A stretch of 64,000 nucleotides of DNA, from NCBI GenBank assembly GCA_963717765.1, contig CAVQWX010000003.1, positions 248,001-312,000 of the forward strand. Reading direction: 5' to 3'. The position numbers were made by a program, and so were the translations under genes. The number at the start of each line of letters is the position of its first letter. Position 1 is the first letter of the stretch. The notes beneath the pieces were generated by a model that ran no database searches, was not told the origin of the DNA, and saw only the letters and a list, made by a program, of their open reading frames with translations. This document shows positions 41,767 through 49,839 of this stretch, piece by piece. This stretch comes from JACDER01 sp963717765 (GTDB lineage Bacteria > Actinomycetota > Thermoleophilia > Gaiellales > Gaiellaceae).

Positions 41767-42996
41767 ATGCCGGCCGGGGCGGACAAAACCTTTACATCTG
41801 CAGGGATTTCTTCGGTGGACGCATCCGAACATGTCGAGCGTCTGACGCGGGCCGTCCGGGGCGAGGACGAACCCGCGCAGCCCTTGACGCGGGCCGAGGC
41901 CCGTCGCGACGCGCGCAGTGAGGCGGAAGCTCGCTGGGCGGTCGCCGTCGACCGGCCGATCCACCGCCGGCCGGGCGTGCGGGGCTGGCTCGCCTATCAG
42001 GTCAAGCGGGGCTTGCGCAAGCTGATGAGCTGGTACGTCGGCCCGTTCGCCGCCGAGCAGCGGGCGTTCAACGCGGCATTGCTGCGGTTCGCGGACGAGC
42101 TGAGCGGCCGAGGCGACGAGCTGTCCGCGTCGCTCGCCCGGGAGTCCGACGAGCGCCGCTCCGACCGAGCGGAGCTCCAGGCCGCGCAGGCCGCCGGGCT
42201 CGAGGAGGCGGCGGCAGCGCGCGAGTCGGTGACCGCGGAGCTGGCGGAACGGCGGCGCCTGCTCGCCGAGGTCGAGGAGCGGCTCCTGCGGCTCGAGCGC
42301 CGGCGCGCGGAGGCCGCGCCTTCGACCGTCGCGGCTCAGCCCGGCGCGGACGCCGTCCCCGACTACTTCGCCTTCGAGTCGCGGATGCGCGGGGACTCCG
42401 GCGAGATCCGGGGTCGCCAGGCGCGGTACGTCGAAGACTTCCGCGACGCGGCGCCGGTGCTCGACCTCGGCTGCGGGCGCGGCGAGTTCCTGGCACTTCT
42501 GGGCGAGGCCGGAATCGAGGCGCGCGGGATCGACGCTGACGCGGACATGGTCGCGTACGCGCGGGGCGAGGGCCTCGACGTCGACCAGGGCGACGCCCTC
42601 GCAGCGCTCGAGAAGCTGGACGACGGCTCGCTCGGCGGCGTCTTCGCGGCCCAGCTGCTGGAGCACCTGCCGCCGCCGGCGCTCGTCCGCCTGCTCGAGC
42701 TCGCCGCGAGGAAGCTCCGTCCCGGCGGGGTCTTCGTCGCCGAGACGATCAATCCACTCTCGCCGCTCGCCCTCCGCAACTACTTCGCCGATCTGACGCA
42801 CGCGCAGCCGCTCGTCCCCGAGACGCTGGAGCTGCTCGCGCGGCAGGCCGGGTTCGCCGAGGTCGAGAAGCGGTTCCTGAACGAGCCGGAGGAGCGGCTG
42901 ACGGTGCCGGATGACCCCGTGCTGGCGCGGAACGTGAGGCGGCTGAACGAGCTCCTCTTCGCCCCGCTCGACTACGCGATCGTCGCGCGGACATGA
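41767..42996 (+). CDS. Coiled-coil methyltransferase, possibly glycan chain terminating
   Basis: 409 residues. Residues about 90-190 are a highly charged heptad-like region (ERRSDRAELQAAQAAGLEE; LAERRRLLAEVEERLLRLERRRAE) predicted to form a coiled coil. The SAM domain follows: FAFESRMRGDSGEIRGRQARYVEDF, PVLDLGCGRGEFLALL, GIDADADMVAYARGEGLDV, FAAQLLEHLPPPALV. This methyltransferase type occurs in O-antigen loci, and coiled coils measure chain length in WbdD, though there the coil is C-terminal. First gene of a run of coupled glycosyltransferases. Confidence 0.75.
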   Translation: MPAGADKTFTSAGISSVDASEHVERLTRAVRGEDEPAQPLTRAEARRDARSEAEARWAVAVDRPIHRRPGVRGWLAYQVKRGLRKLMSWYVGPFAAEQRAFNAALLRFADELSGRGDELSASLARESDERRSDRAELQAAQAAGLEEAAAARESVTAELAERRRLLAEVEERLLRLERRRAEAAPSTVAAQPGADAVPDYFAFESRMRGDSGEIRGRQARYVEDFRDAAPVLDLGCGRGEFLALLGEAGIEARGIDADADMVAYARGEGLDVDQGDALAALEKLDDGSLGGVFAAQLLEHLPPPALVRLLELAARKLRPGGVFVAETINPLSPLALRNYFADLTHAQPLVPETLELLARQAGFAEVEKRFLNEPEERLTVPDDPVLARNVRRLNELLFAPLDYAIVART

Positions 42997-44018
42997 GGGT
43001 CGCGGTCTGCTCCGCTCAGGTTCCCTTCGCGCGCGGCGGGACGGAGATCTTCGTCGACGATCTCGTGCGGGAGCTGCGCAAGCGCGGCCACGAAGCCGAG
43101 CTCGTCACCGTTCCGTACAAGTGGTACCCGGGCACGCGGGTGCTCACGCAGGCGTTCATGTGGCGCCTGCTCGACCTGACCGAGGCGGAGGGCCGGCCGA
43201 TCGACCTCGTGATCGCGACGAAGTTCCCGTCGTACGCGGTCCGGCATCGCAACAAGGTCGTGTGGCTGCTGCACCAGTTCCGGCAGGCGTACGAGCTCGA
43301 CCGGAGCGAGCTCGGCCAGTTCTCCGAGTCGCCGGAGGACCGCGCGACGCGGCGCGCCGTGCACGCGTTCGACAAGCGCGTGCTGGGCGAGGCGCGCAAG
43401 CTGTTCACCACCTCGCGCAACAACCAGCAGCGCCTGGAGAGCTCCACCGGCCTCGTCGCCGAGGTGCTCCCTCACCCGCCACAGGAACTGCCGTACCGCT
43501 GTGACGACTACGGCGACTTCGTCCTCTCCGTCGGCCGGCTCGACCGCGCCAAGCGCGTCGACCTCCTGATCGAGGCCGCGGCCGCGAGCTCCTTCTCCGT
43601 GGTCGTGGCCGGCGACGGGCCCGACCGCACCCGGCTGGAGGCTCTGGCGGGCGAGCGCAGCCTGGACGGCCGCGTGCGCTTCCTCGGCCGCGTGAGCGAC
43701 GAGGAGCTCGCGGGCCTGTACGCGCGCTGCCTCGCCGTTTACTACGCGCCCGTGGACGAGGACTTCGGGATGGTCCCGTACGAGGCGTTCCTCGCGGACA
43801 AGCCGGTCGTGACGACCACCGACGCGGGCGGCCCGCTGGAGGTCGTGAGCGACCGCGAGACCGGCCTCGTGTGCGAGCCGCGCCCGGCGGCGGTGGCCGA
43901 CGCGTTCGCCTGGCTGCGCGAGCACGTGGACGAGGCCCGCTCGCTTGGCCGTGCCGGCCATGCCCTCGCCGACGAGGTGACGTGGGACAAAGCGATCGAG
44001 CGCGTCGTCGGATCATGA
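42993..44018 (+). CDS. Glycosyltransferase family 4
   Basis: 341 residues, ATGA overlap. RVAVCSAQVPFARGGTEIFVDDLVRELRKRGH opens the acceptor domain; LVIATKFPSYAVRHRNKVVWLLHQFRQAYEL is a variant seen in GT4 enzymes of actinobacterial glycan loci. Donor domain FVLSVGRLDRAKRVDLLIEAA and the E-x7-E element EDFGMVPYE. Nucleotide-sugar transfer at the cytoplasmic membrane face is expected; sugar unknown. Confidence 0.87.
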   Translation: MRVAVCSAQVPFARGGTEIFVDDLVRELRKRGHEAELVTVPYKWYPGTRVLTQAFMWRLLDLTEAEGRPIDLVIATKFPSYAVRHRNKVVWLLHQFRQAYELDRSELGQFSESPEDRATRRAVHAFDKRVLGEARKLFTTSRNNQQRLESSTGLVAEVLPHPPQELPYRCDDYGDFVLSVGRLDRAKRVDLLIEAAAASSFSVVVAGDGPDRTRLEALAGERSLDGRVRFLGRVSDEELAGLYARCLAVYYAPVDEDFGMVPYEAFLADKPVVTTTDAGGPLEVVSDRETGLVCEPRPAAVADAFAWLREHVDEARSLGRAGHALADEVTWDKAIERVVGS

Positions 44019-45244
44019 AAGTCGCCTACTACTCGCCGCTGCCGCCCGAGCGCTCCGGCATCGCCGACTACAGCGCCCTCCTCCTGCCCGCGCTCCGGCG
44101 GCGCATGGAGGTGGAGGTCGCGCGCCGCCGCCGTCCGGTCCTGCGCAGGACGGACGTGGCGCTCTACCACGTCGGGAACAACCCGCAGGCACACGGCTGG
44201 ATCGTCGACGCGCTCCGCCGGCGACCCGGCGTCGTCGTCCTGCACGACCTCGTCCTCCACCACCTCGTCGCCGGGCTGACGCTGGCACGCGGGAACCCGT
44301 CCGGGTACATCGCCGCGATGGAACGCGACGGCGGCGAGGAAGCGCGGCGGCTGGCCGAGGACGTGTCCCGTGGCGGCGTCCCCCCGCCGTGGGAAACCGA
44401 GCCGGAGCGGTACCCGCTTGCCGGTGCGATTCTCGACCACGCCACCGGCCTCGTCGTCCACTCGCGCTTTACCGAGCGCGGCGCGCGCGAGGAGGGCTTT
44501 CGAGGACGGATCTGGCGCATCCCGCTCGCCGCTGCGCCGGTGCCCGGAGTCGAGCCCGCCCGCATCGAGGGGTCGCCTGTCATCGGCTCGTTCGGCCACG
44601 TCAATCCCGCGAAGCGGATCCCGCAGCTGCTCAGAGCCTTCGCGAAGCTCCGCGAGGGCTTCCCGCGCGCCAGGCTCGTGCTCGCGGGGGCGATCGCGCC
44701 GGGATTCGAGCTCGACCGGCGGATCGAGGGCCTCGGCCTCGAGGACGCTGTTGTCGGTGAAGGCTACGTGGACGACCGGCGGTTGTGGGCGCTGATGGGC
44801 GCGTGCGACGTGATCGTCTCGCTGCGGGCGCCGACGATGGGGGAGACCTCCGCGGCCGCGCTGCAGGCGCTCGCGCTCGGCAAGCCGCTCGTCGTCAGCG
44901 ATCTCGGCTGGTTCGCCGAGCTGCCCGGCGAGGTCGTCCGGCACGTCCCGGTCGGTGGGCCGGAGATCGACGTGCTGGCCGCCGTCCTGGAGGAGCTGGC
45001 GGGCGACGAGAGCGCGCGCCGCGCGCTGGGCGCCGCTGCGGTCGAGTACGTGCGGACCGACCACGACCTCGAGCGCGTGGCCGAGCTGTACCTCGGCGCG
45101 CTCGAGTGGGCTGTCGGGGGTGAGGCGGTTTCCGTTGCGGTCCTCCGGGAAATCGCCCAGGCTGCCGCCGACGTCGAGATCGGCGCCGACTCTCCCGAGC
45201 TCGCTGTCATCGCGCGGGAGCTGCGCGAGAGCGAAATCGTTTGA
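44015..45244 (+). CDS. Glycosyltransferase family 4, divergent
   Basis: 409 residues, ATGA overlap. KVAYYSPLPPERSGIADYSALLLPAL is a recognised GT4 opening. VVLHDLVLHHLVAGL and VVHSRFTERGA follow; the donor domain has IGSFGHVNPAKRIPQLLRAFAKL. The first Glu of E-x7-E is shifted (MGETSAAALQALALGKPLVVSDLG). A C-terminal helical extension of about 40 residues (LREIAQAAADVEIGADSPEL) is unusual. Confidence 0.84.
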   Translation: MKVAYYSPLPPERSGIADYSALLLPALRRRMEVEVARRRRPVLRRTDVALYHVGNNPQAHGWIVDALRRRPGVVVLHDLVLHHLVAGLTLARGNPSGYIAAMERDGGEEARRLAEDVSRGGVPPPWETEPERYPLAGAILDHATGLVVHSRFTERGAREEGFRGRIWRIPLAAAPVPGVEPARIEGSPVIGSFGHVNPAKRIPQLLRAFAKLREGFPRARLVLAGAIAPGFELDRRIEGLGLEDAVVGEGYVDDRRLWALMGACDVIVSLRAPTMGETSAAALQALALGKPLVVSDLGWFAELPGEVVRHVPVGGPEIDVLAAVLEELAGDESARRALGAAAVEYVRTDHDLERVAELYLGALEWAVGGEAVSVAVLREIAQAAADVEIGADSPELAVIARELRESEIV

Positions 45245-46320
45245 GAATCGCCTTTGACGTCAGCCCGCTGTCGCATGCGCCGCGCACGGGCGTCCCCAAC
45301 TACATCCTCGGGTCGCTGCGCGGCCTCGAGGAGATCGCCGGCGGCGAGCACGAGATCGTCCCATTCGCCCCGGTAAGCCTCAAGGGCAAGCGGAACCTGG
45401 AGGAGGCGCTGGACGGGATCGGCCTGCGGCGCCGCGTCGGCTGGCTGCCGTTCGCGCACGCTTGGCGCACTGCCTGGAGCAAGGCCGCGCGTCCGCCGGT
45501 CGAGCGCTTTCTCGGGCCGGTCGACGTCCTCCATTTCTGGGACTGGATGTATCCGCCGCAACGCGCCGGCGTGCGCGCGACGATGATCCACGACCTCGTC
45601 CCGGTGCGCCATCCAGAGTGGACGACGCCGCGCACCCGCGCGATGCACACGGCCAAGTACCGCAATGCGGCCGCGACCTGTGACGTGGTTTTTGTCAATT
45701 CGACCTATACCGGGCGAGATGTCGCCGAACTGCTGCGCGTGCCGGAGGAGCGGATCGAGCTCGCGCCGCCCGGCGTCTCCCAGCGCTTCGGGCCGGAGGG
45801 GGAGCGCGCCGACCTGGGACGGCCGTACATCCTCACTGTGGCCACCCTCGAACCGAGGAAGAACCTGGAGACGCTGCTCGCCGCCTTCCCGCTGCTCGAA
45901 CTCGACTTGCTGCTCGCAGTCGCCGGACCGCCCGGGTGGGGGCCTGAGGTCGAGCTGGCACGCGACGGCGTCCGCGGGCTTGGCTACGTGGACGACGACG
46001 AGCTCGCGCGGCTCTACCGCGGAGCCGGGGCCTTTGTCTTCCCGGCGCGCTTCGAGGGCTTCGGCATCCCGGTCGTCGAGGCGATGGCGAGCGGGACGCC
46101 GACGGTGGTCTCGTCTCATCCGTCGCTGGACGATGCGTGCGGGGACGCGGCCGTCCGCGTCGACCCGGACTCGCCGGAGGCGATCGCGGCGGGCATCGCC
46201 GAGGCGATCTCGCGCCGCGAGGAGCTCGTTCCGCGCGGGCTCGAGCACGCGCGCCGCTTCACGTGGGAGGGAACGGGCCGGGCCTTCCTGGACGGCTACC
46301 TGAAACACTCGAAGCGATGA
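45241..46320 (+). CDS. Glycosyltransferase family 4 (mannosyltransferase-like)
   Basis: 359 residues, TTG start in a 4-bp overlap. IAFDVSPLSHAPRTGVPNYILGSLRGL, ATMIHDLVPVRHPEWTTPRT, TVATLEPRKNLETLLAAFPLL, LGYVDDDELARLYRGAGAFVFPARFEGFGIPVVEAMASGTP: a textbook WbaZ/MtfB-like GT4. The next two genes share the same layout (HDL, ARKD/EPRKN, EGFGLPVLE), so the three look like a tandem-duplicated set. Confidence 0.9.
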   Translation: MRIAFDVSPLSHAPRTGVPNYILGSLRGLEEIAGGEHEIVPFAPVSLKGKRNLEEALDGIGLRRRVGWLPFAHAWRTAWSKAARPPVERFLGPVDVLHFWDWMYPPQRAGVRATMIHDLVPVRHPEWTTPRTRAMHTAKYRNAAATCDVVFVNSTYTGRDVAELLRVPEERIELAPPGVSQRFGPEGERADLGRPYILTVATLEPRKNLETLLAAFPLLELDLLLAVAGPPGWGPEVELARDGVRGLGYVDDDELARLYRGAGAFVFPARFEGFGIPVVEAMASGTPTVVSSHPSLDDACGDAAVRVDPDSPEAIAAGIAEAISRREELVPRGLEHARRFTWEGTGRAFLDGYLKHSKR

Positions 46321-47297
46321 GGGTCGGGATCGACATCTCCCCGCTCGCGCTCACGCGCGCGGGAACGGCGCGCTACCTGCAGGAGCTGCTGCCGCGGTTG
46401 CACCGGCGGGTCGAGCTGGTGCAGCTGGCCTTCGGCGGGCCGGGCCGCGTCCGGGCGGCGGTGAGGGATACGGCGTGGTATCCGGTCGGCCTCCCGCGCC
46501 GCGCGCGCCGCGCGGGAATCGATGTCCTGCACTGTCCCACCTTCCGCGCGCCGCCGCGCCCGCCCGTCCCCCTCGTCGTCACGGTCTTCGACCTCGCGAT
46601 CCTGCGCTTTCCAGAGGCCTTCAACCGGTGGACCCGCACCTACAGCCGCCTGTTCGTCCCGCGCGTGGTGCGGGCAGCCGCGCGCGTGATCGCCATCTCC
46701 GAGTTCACGAAAGGCGAGCTCGTCGAGCTGCTGCACGTGCCGGAGGAGCGAATCCGCGTCATCCCGCTCGCGTCGGGCGACGACTTCCGCCCGGACGGAG
46801 TCGCCGCGGACGGCGACTACGTGCTCGCCGTCGGCACGCTCGAGCCCCGAAAGAACCTGGAGCGCCTGGCCGACGGTGTCCGCCACGCCGGCCTCGAGCT
46901 GCGCGTGGTGGGGGCGCGCGGCTGGGGCGGCGTCCGGGCGGACGGCGACGGCGTTCACTGGCTCGGGCCGGTCCCCGACGAGGAGCTGGCGCGGCTCTAC
47001 CGCGGGGCGCTCTGCTTCGCGTATCCGTCCCTGTACGAGGGTTTCGGCCTGCCCGTGCTCGAGGCGATGGCGTGCGGCGCGCCCGTGGTGACGAGCCGCG
47101 GGAGCGCGACCGAGGAGGTTGCCGGCGGGGCAGCCGTGCTGGTGGATCCGGCCGACTCCGCATCCATCGCTGCCGGGCTCGAGGAGGCGATCTCCCGCCG
47201 CGAGGAGCTTGCACGGCTTGGGCCCGAGCGCGCGGCCGGCTACAGCTGGGAGCGCGTCGTCGACGAGACGGCGGCGGTGTACCGGGAGGTCGCGTGA
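46317..47297 (+). CDS. Glycosyltransferase family 4 (mannosyltransferase-like)
   Basis: 326 residues, ATGA overlap. RVGIDISPLALTRAGTARYLQELLPRL, VVTVFDLAILRFPEAFNRW, VIAISEFTKGELVELL, LAVGTLEPRKNLERLADGV and SLYEGFGLPVLEAMACGAPVV define a compact GT4. Second of three tandem paralogs (45241-48307). Confidence 0.9.
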   Translation: MRVGIDISPLALTRAGTARYLQELLPRLHRRVELVQLAFGGPGRVRAAVRDTAWYPVGLPRRARRAGIDVLHCPTFRAPPRPPVPLVVTVFDLAILRFPEAFNRWTRTYSRLFVPRVVRAAARVIAISEFTKGELVELLHVPEERIRVIPLASGDDFRPDGVAADGDYVLAVGTLEPRKNLERLADGVRHAGLELRVVGARGWGGVRADGDGVHWLGPVPDEELARLYRGALCFAYPSLYEGFGLPVLEAMACGAPVVTSRGSATEEVAGGAAVLVDPADSASIAAGLEEAISRREELARLGPERAAGYSWERVVDETAAVYREVA

Positions 47298-48307
47298 CCT
47301 GGCTGGTGCTGATCGACGCCGACGTCCTCGGCCGCGAGCGCACCGGGGACGAGACCTACGTCGCGAACCTCCTGCGCGAGTTGCCCGCCGTGGCGGGCGA
47401 CTTCCGGTTCGTGGCCGTGACTCGACATCCCGAGCTGATCCCTCCCGGCGTCGAGCCGCTGGAGCTTCCGGCTCGTAGCCAGGAGCTGCGCATGGCCTGG
47501 ACGCTTCCGCGGCTCATGCGCCGCGTGCGGCCCGACGTCGGCCATTTCCAGCACGCGCTCCCACTGCGCTGCCCGGCCCCGGCGGTCGTCACCATCCACG
47601 ACCTCTCCTTCGAGCGCGACCCGAAGCTGCTCGGCCGCAAGGACCGTCTCGTCTTCCGCACGGTCGTGCCGCGGGCGGTGCGGAAGGCGGTGCGGGTGAT
47701 CGCGGTCTCGGAGCGTACGAAGGCCGATCTCGTGGAGCTGTACGGCGTCTCGCCCGAGCGGATCACCGTCACGCACCACGGGATCGACCCCGTCTTCACG
47801 CCCGGCGGGCACCCGGACTCCTACGCGCTGTTCGTCGGGACGATCCAGGCGCGCAAGGACCCGCTCGCGGCCGCCGACGCGGCGGCCGCCGCCGGGCTGC
47901 GGCTCGTCGTCGCGGGGCCGACGCGCGACCGCGAGCTCGCCCGCGAGCTCGAGCGGCGCGGAGCCGAGCTGCGCGGTTATCTCGAGCGGCCCGCGCTGGC
48001 CGACCTGTACCGGGGAGCGGCCTGCCTCGTCCTCCCGTCGCGCTACGAGGGGTTCGGCCTGCCCGTCCTCGAGGCGATGGCGTGCGGAACGCCGGTGGTG
48101 GCCGCGCCGGAGCCGGCGCTGCGCGAGGTCGCCGGCGACGCGGCGCTGTACGCCGAGCGAGAGGGGCTGCCGGACGCCCTCCGGCAAGCGGTGCGCGAGC
48201 ACGACCGGCTCGCCGCCGCCGGCCTGGAGCGGGCGAAGCTGTTCAGCTGGCGGGAGACCGCGCGGCGAACGCTCGAGGTGTACGAAAGCGCCCTCCATGC
48301 TCGCTAG
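47294..48307 (+). CDS. Glycosyltransferase family 4 (mannosyltransferase-like)
   Basis: 337 residues, GTG start in a GTGA overlap. WLVLIDADVLGRERTGDETYVANLLREL, VVTIHDLSFERDPKLLG, VIAVSERTKADLVELYGVSPERI, ALFVGTIQARKDPLAAADA and SRYEGFGLPVLEAMACGTPVV. Third tandem paralog. Its 3' end overlaps the sulfotransferase gene by 11 bp. Confidence 0.9.
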   Translation: MTWLVLIDADVLGRERTGDETYVANLLRELPAVAGDFRFVAVTRHPELIPPGVEPLELPARSQELRMAWTLPRLMRRVRPDVGHFQHALPLRCPAPAVVTIHDLSFERDPKLLGRKDRLVFRTVVPRAVRKAVRVIAVSERTKADLVELYGVSPERITVTHHGIDPVFTPGGHPDSYALFVGTIQARKDPLAAADAAAAAGLRLVVAGPTRDRELARELERRGAELRGYLERPALADLYRGAACLVLPSRYEGFGLPVLEAMACGTPVVAAPEPALREVAGDAALYAEREGLPDALRQAVREHDRLAAAGLERAKLFSWRETARRTLEVYESALHAR

Positions 48308-49082
48308 GCGGCTCTGGACCGCTCAGCGCTTCGGTCTGACCCCACGCAAGCTGGCCGGGCGCGCCGCTCGCGCCGGCGTTCCCAGCGTCCTCGTCGTCTC
48401 CCTCCCCAAGGCCGGCACCCATCTGGTCGAGCGCGCGGTCTGCCTCCATCCGCGCCTGTACCGGCAGTTCCGCCGGACGCTGAACCCCGAGAACGTCGGG
48501 CCGGAGGGGCTCGACGGCGTTCTGCGCACGCTGCGGCCCGGGCAGGTGGCCGTCGCGCACCTGCCGTTCGATCCTGCGTACGCGTCGCTGCTGGAGGGCG
48601 TGAGGACGCTCTTCGTCGTCCGCGATCCACGGGATATGGCCGTCTCGCTCGCGCACTACATCGAGAGCCGCGGTGACCATCCTCTCCACTTCGCCTACGG
48701 CGAGAGACCGGACGAGCGCTCGCGGATCGAGCTCGCCATCCTCGGTGACGCGGAGGCGCGTCCGCCGGCTCCGTCGCTCGAGAGCCTGCTCGCCGGCTTC
48801 GCCGGCTGGCTGGAAAGCGGCGCGCTCGTCGTGCGCTTCGAGGATCTGGTCGGCGCGCGCGGCGGCGGGGGCGACGACGAACAGGCGCGAACGCTGCGCG
48901 AGATCTACGACTACCTCGGCGTCGAGCTCGCGCCGGGGGTGGGAAATCGGCTCTTCTCGAGTGCGAGCCCGACGTTCCGCAAGGGGCAGATCGGCGGCTG
49001 GCGCCAGGCGTTCGATCCGGAGCTGGAGGCCCTCTTCGAGCGCGAGGCAGGCCGGTGGATGGAGGTCTATGGCTACCGCTAG
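48297..49082 (+). CDS. PAPS-dependent sulfotransferase-like protein
   Basis: 261 residues. VLVVSLPKAGTHLVERAVCLHP is the 5'-phosphosulfate-binding loop (PKAGT), RTLFVVRDPRDMAVSLAHYIES is the 3'-phosphate-binding helix, and TFRKGQIGGWRQAF is the C-terminal RKG-x3-GxW element. All three hallmarks of the sulfotransferase family are present. It would move sulfate from PAPS to a hydroxyl of a sugar or lipid. The sulfate importer at 61159-64000 could feed it. ATG overlaps the previous gene by 11 bp. Confidence 0.8.
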   Translation: MLARRLWTAQRFGLTPRKLAGRAARAGVPSVLVVSLPKAGTHLVERAVCLHPRLYRQFRRTLNPENVGPEGLDGVLRTLRPGQVAVAHLPFDPAYASLLEGVRTLFVVRDPRDMAVSLAHYIESRGDHPLHFAYGERPDERSRIELAILGDAEARPPAPSLESLLAGFAGWLESGALVVRFEDLVGARGGGGDDEQARTLREIYDYLGVELAPGVGNRLFSSASPTFRKGQIGGWRQAFDPELEALFEREAGRWMEVYGYR

Positions 49083-49839
49083 CCGCATCTCGGGGATCGT
49101 CGTCTCGCACGGACACGTGCGGGAGCTCGAGTCGTCGCTGCCGGCGCTGGCGCCGCAGGTGGACGAGCTCCTCGTCGTCTCCAACATCCCAGCCAGCCTC
49201 CCCGCCGACCTGCACGGCGCGCGCGTCATCGAGAACGAGCGGCCGCGTTCGTACTCCGCCAACCTGAACGCCGCGTTCGCGCGGACGTCCGGCGCGCTCC
49301 TCGTGGTCTGCAACCCGGACGCGGTGGCCGAGCCCGAAGCGGTCCAGGTCCTCGCCGCCTTCGCCGACGCGCATCCGCGCTGCGGCGTCGCAGGCCCGCA
49401 GATGCTCGACCCGGACGGGACGTGGCAGCCCTCGCGGCGGCGCTTCCCCACGGTGATGGGAACCCTCGTCCGCCGAACGCCGCTCCGCCGCGCGTTCCCG
49501 CCGCTCGAGCGACAGCGCGACCACTACCTGCTCGACGAACGGCCGGTCGAGCCGGTCGAGACGGACTGGATGCTCGGAGGCTTCCTCCTCCTGCGGCGGA
49601 CGATGCTGGACGAGATCGGCGGATACGACTCCGGATTTCGCATGTACGGAGAGGACATCGACCTGTGCTACCGCGCCGCACGGGCGGGGTGGGAGCGCTG
49701 GTACGTGCCCGGCGCGGTCGTGCGCCACCGCTGGGACCGGCTCACCGACCGGCGCTTGTTGACGCGCCGGACGCTCTGGCACTGGCGGGGGGTGCTGCGC
49801 TTCGTGCGCAAGCACCCCGAGCGGCTTCGGGCGCTCTAG
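49069..49839 (+). CDS. Glycosyltransferase family 2 (rhamnosyltransferase-like)
   Basis: 256 residues, ATG overlapping the sulfotransferase end by 14 bp. ISGIVVSHGHVRELESSLPAL, LLVVCNPDAVAEPEAV (metal site), CGVAGPQMLDPDGTWQPSRRRFPT, DWMLGGFLLLRRTMLDEIGGYDSGFRMYGEDIDLCYRA: the signature of WbbL/WsaF-type rhamnosyltransferases. The opening VSHG lacks the usual NY. Ends 4 bp into the convergent gene. Confidence 0.86.
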   Translation: MATASRISGIVVSHGHVRELESSLPALAPQVDELLVVSNIPASLPADLHGARVIENERPRSYSANLNAAFARTSGALLVVCNPDAVAEPEAVQVLAAFADAHPRCGVAGPQMLDPDGTWQPSRRRFPTVMGTLVRRTPLRRAFPPLERQRDHYLLDERPVEPVETDWMLGGFLLLRRTMLDEIGGYDSGFRMYGEDIDLCYRAARAGWERWYVPGAVVRHRWDRLTDRRLLTRRTLWHWRGVLRFVRKHPERLRAL

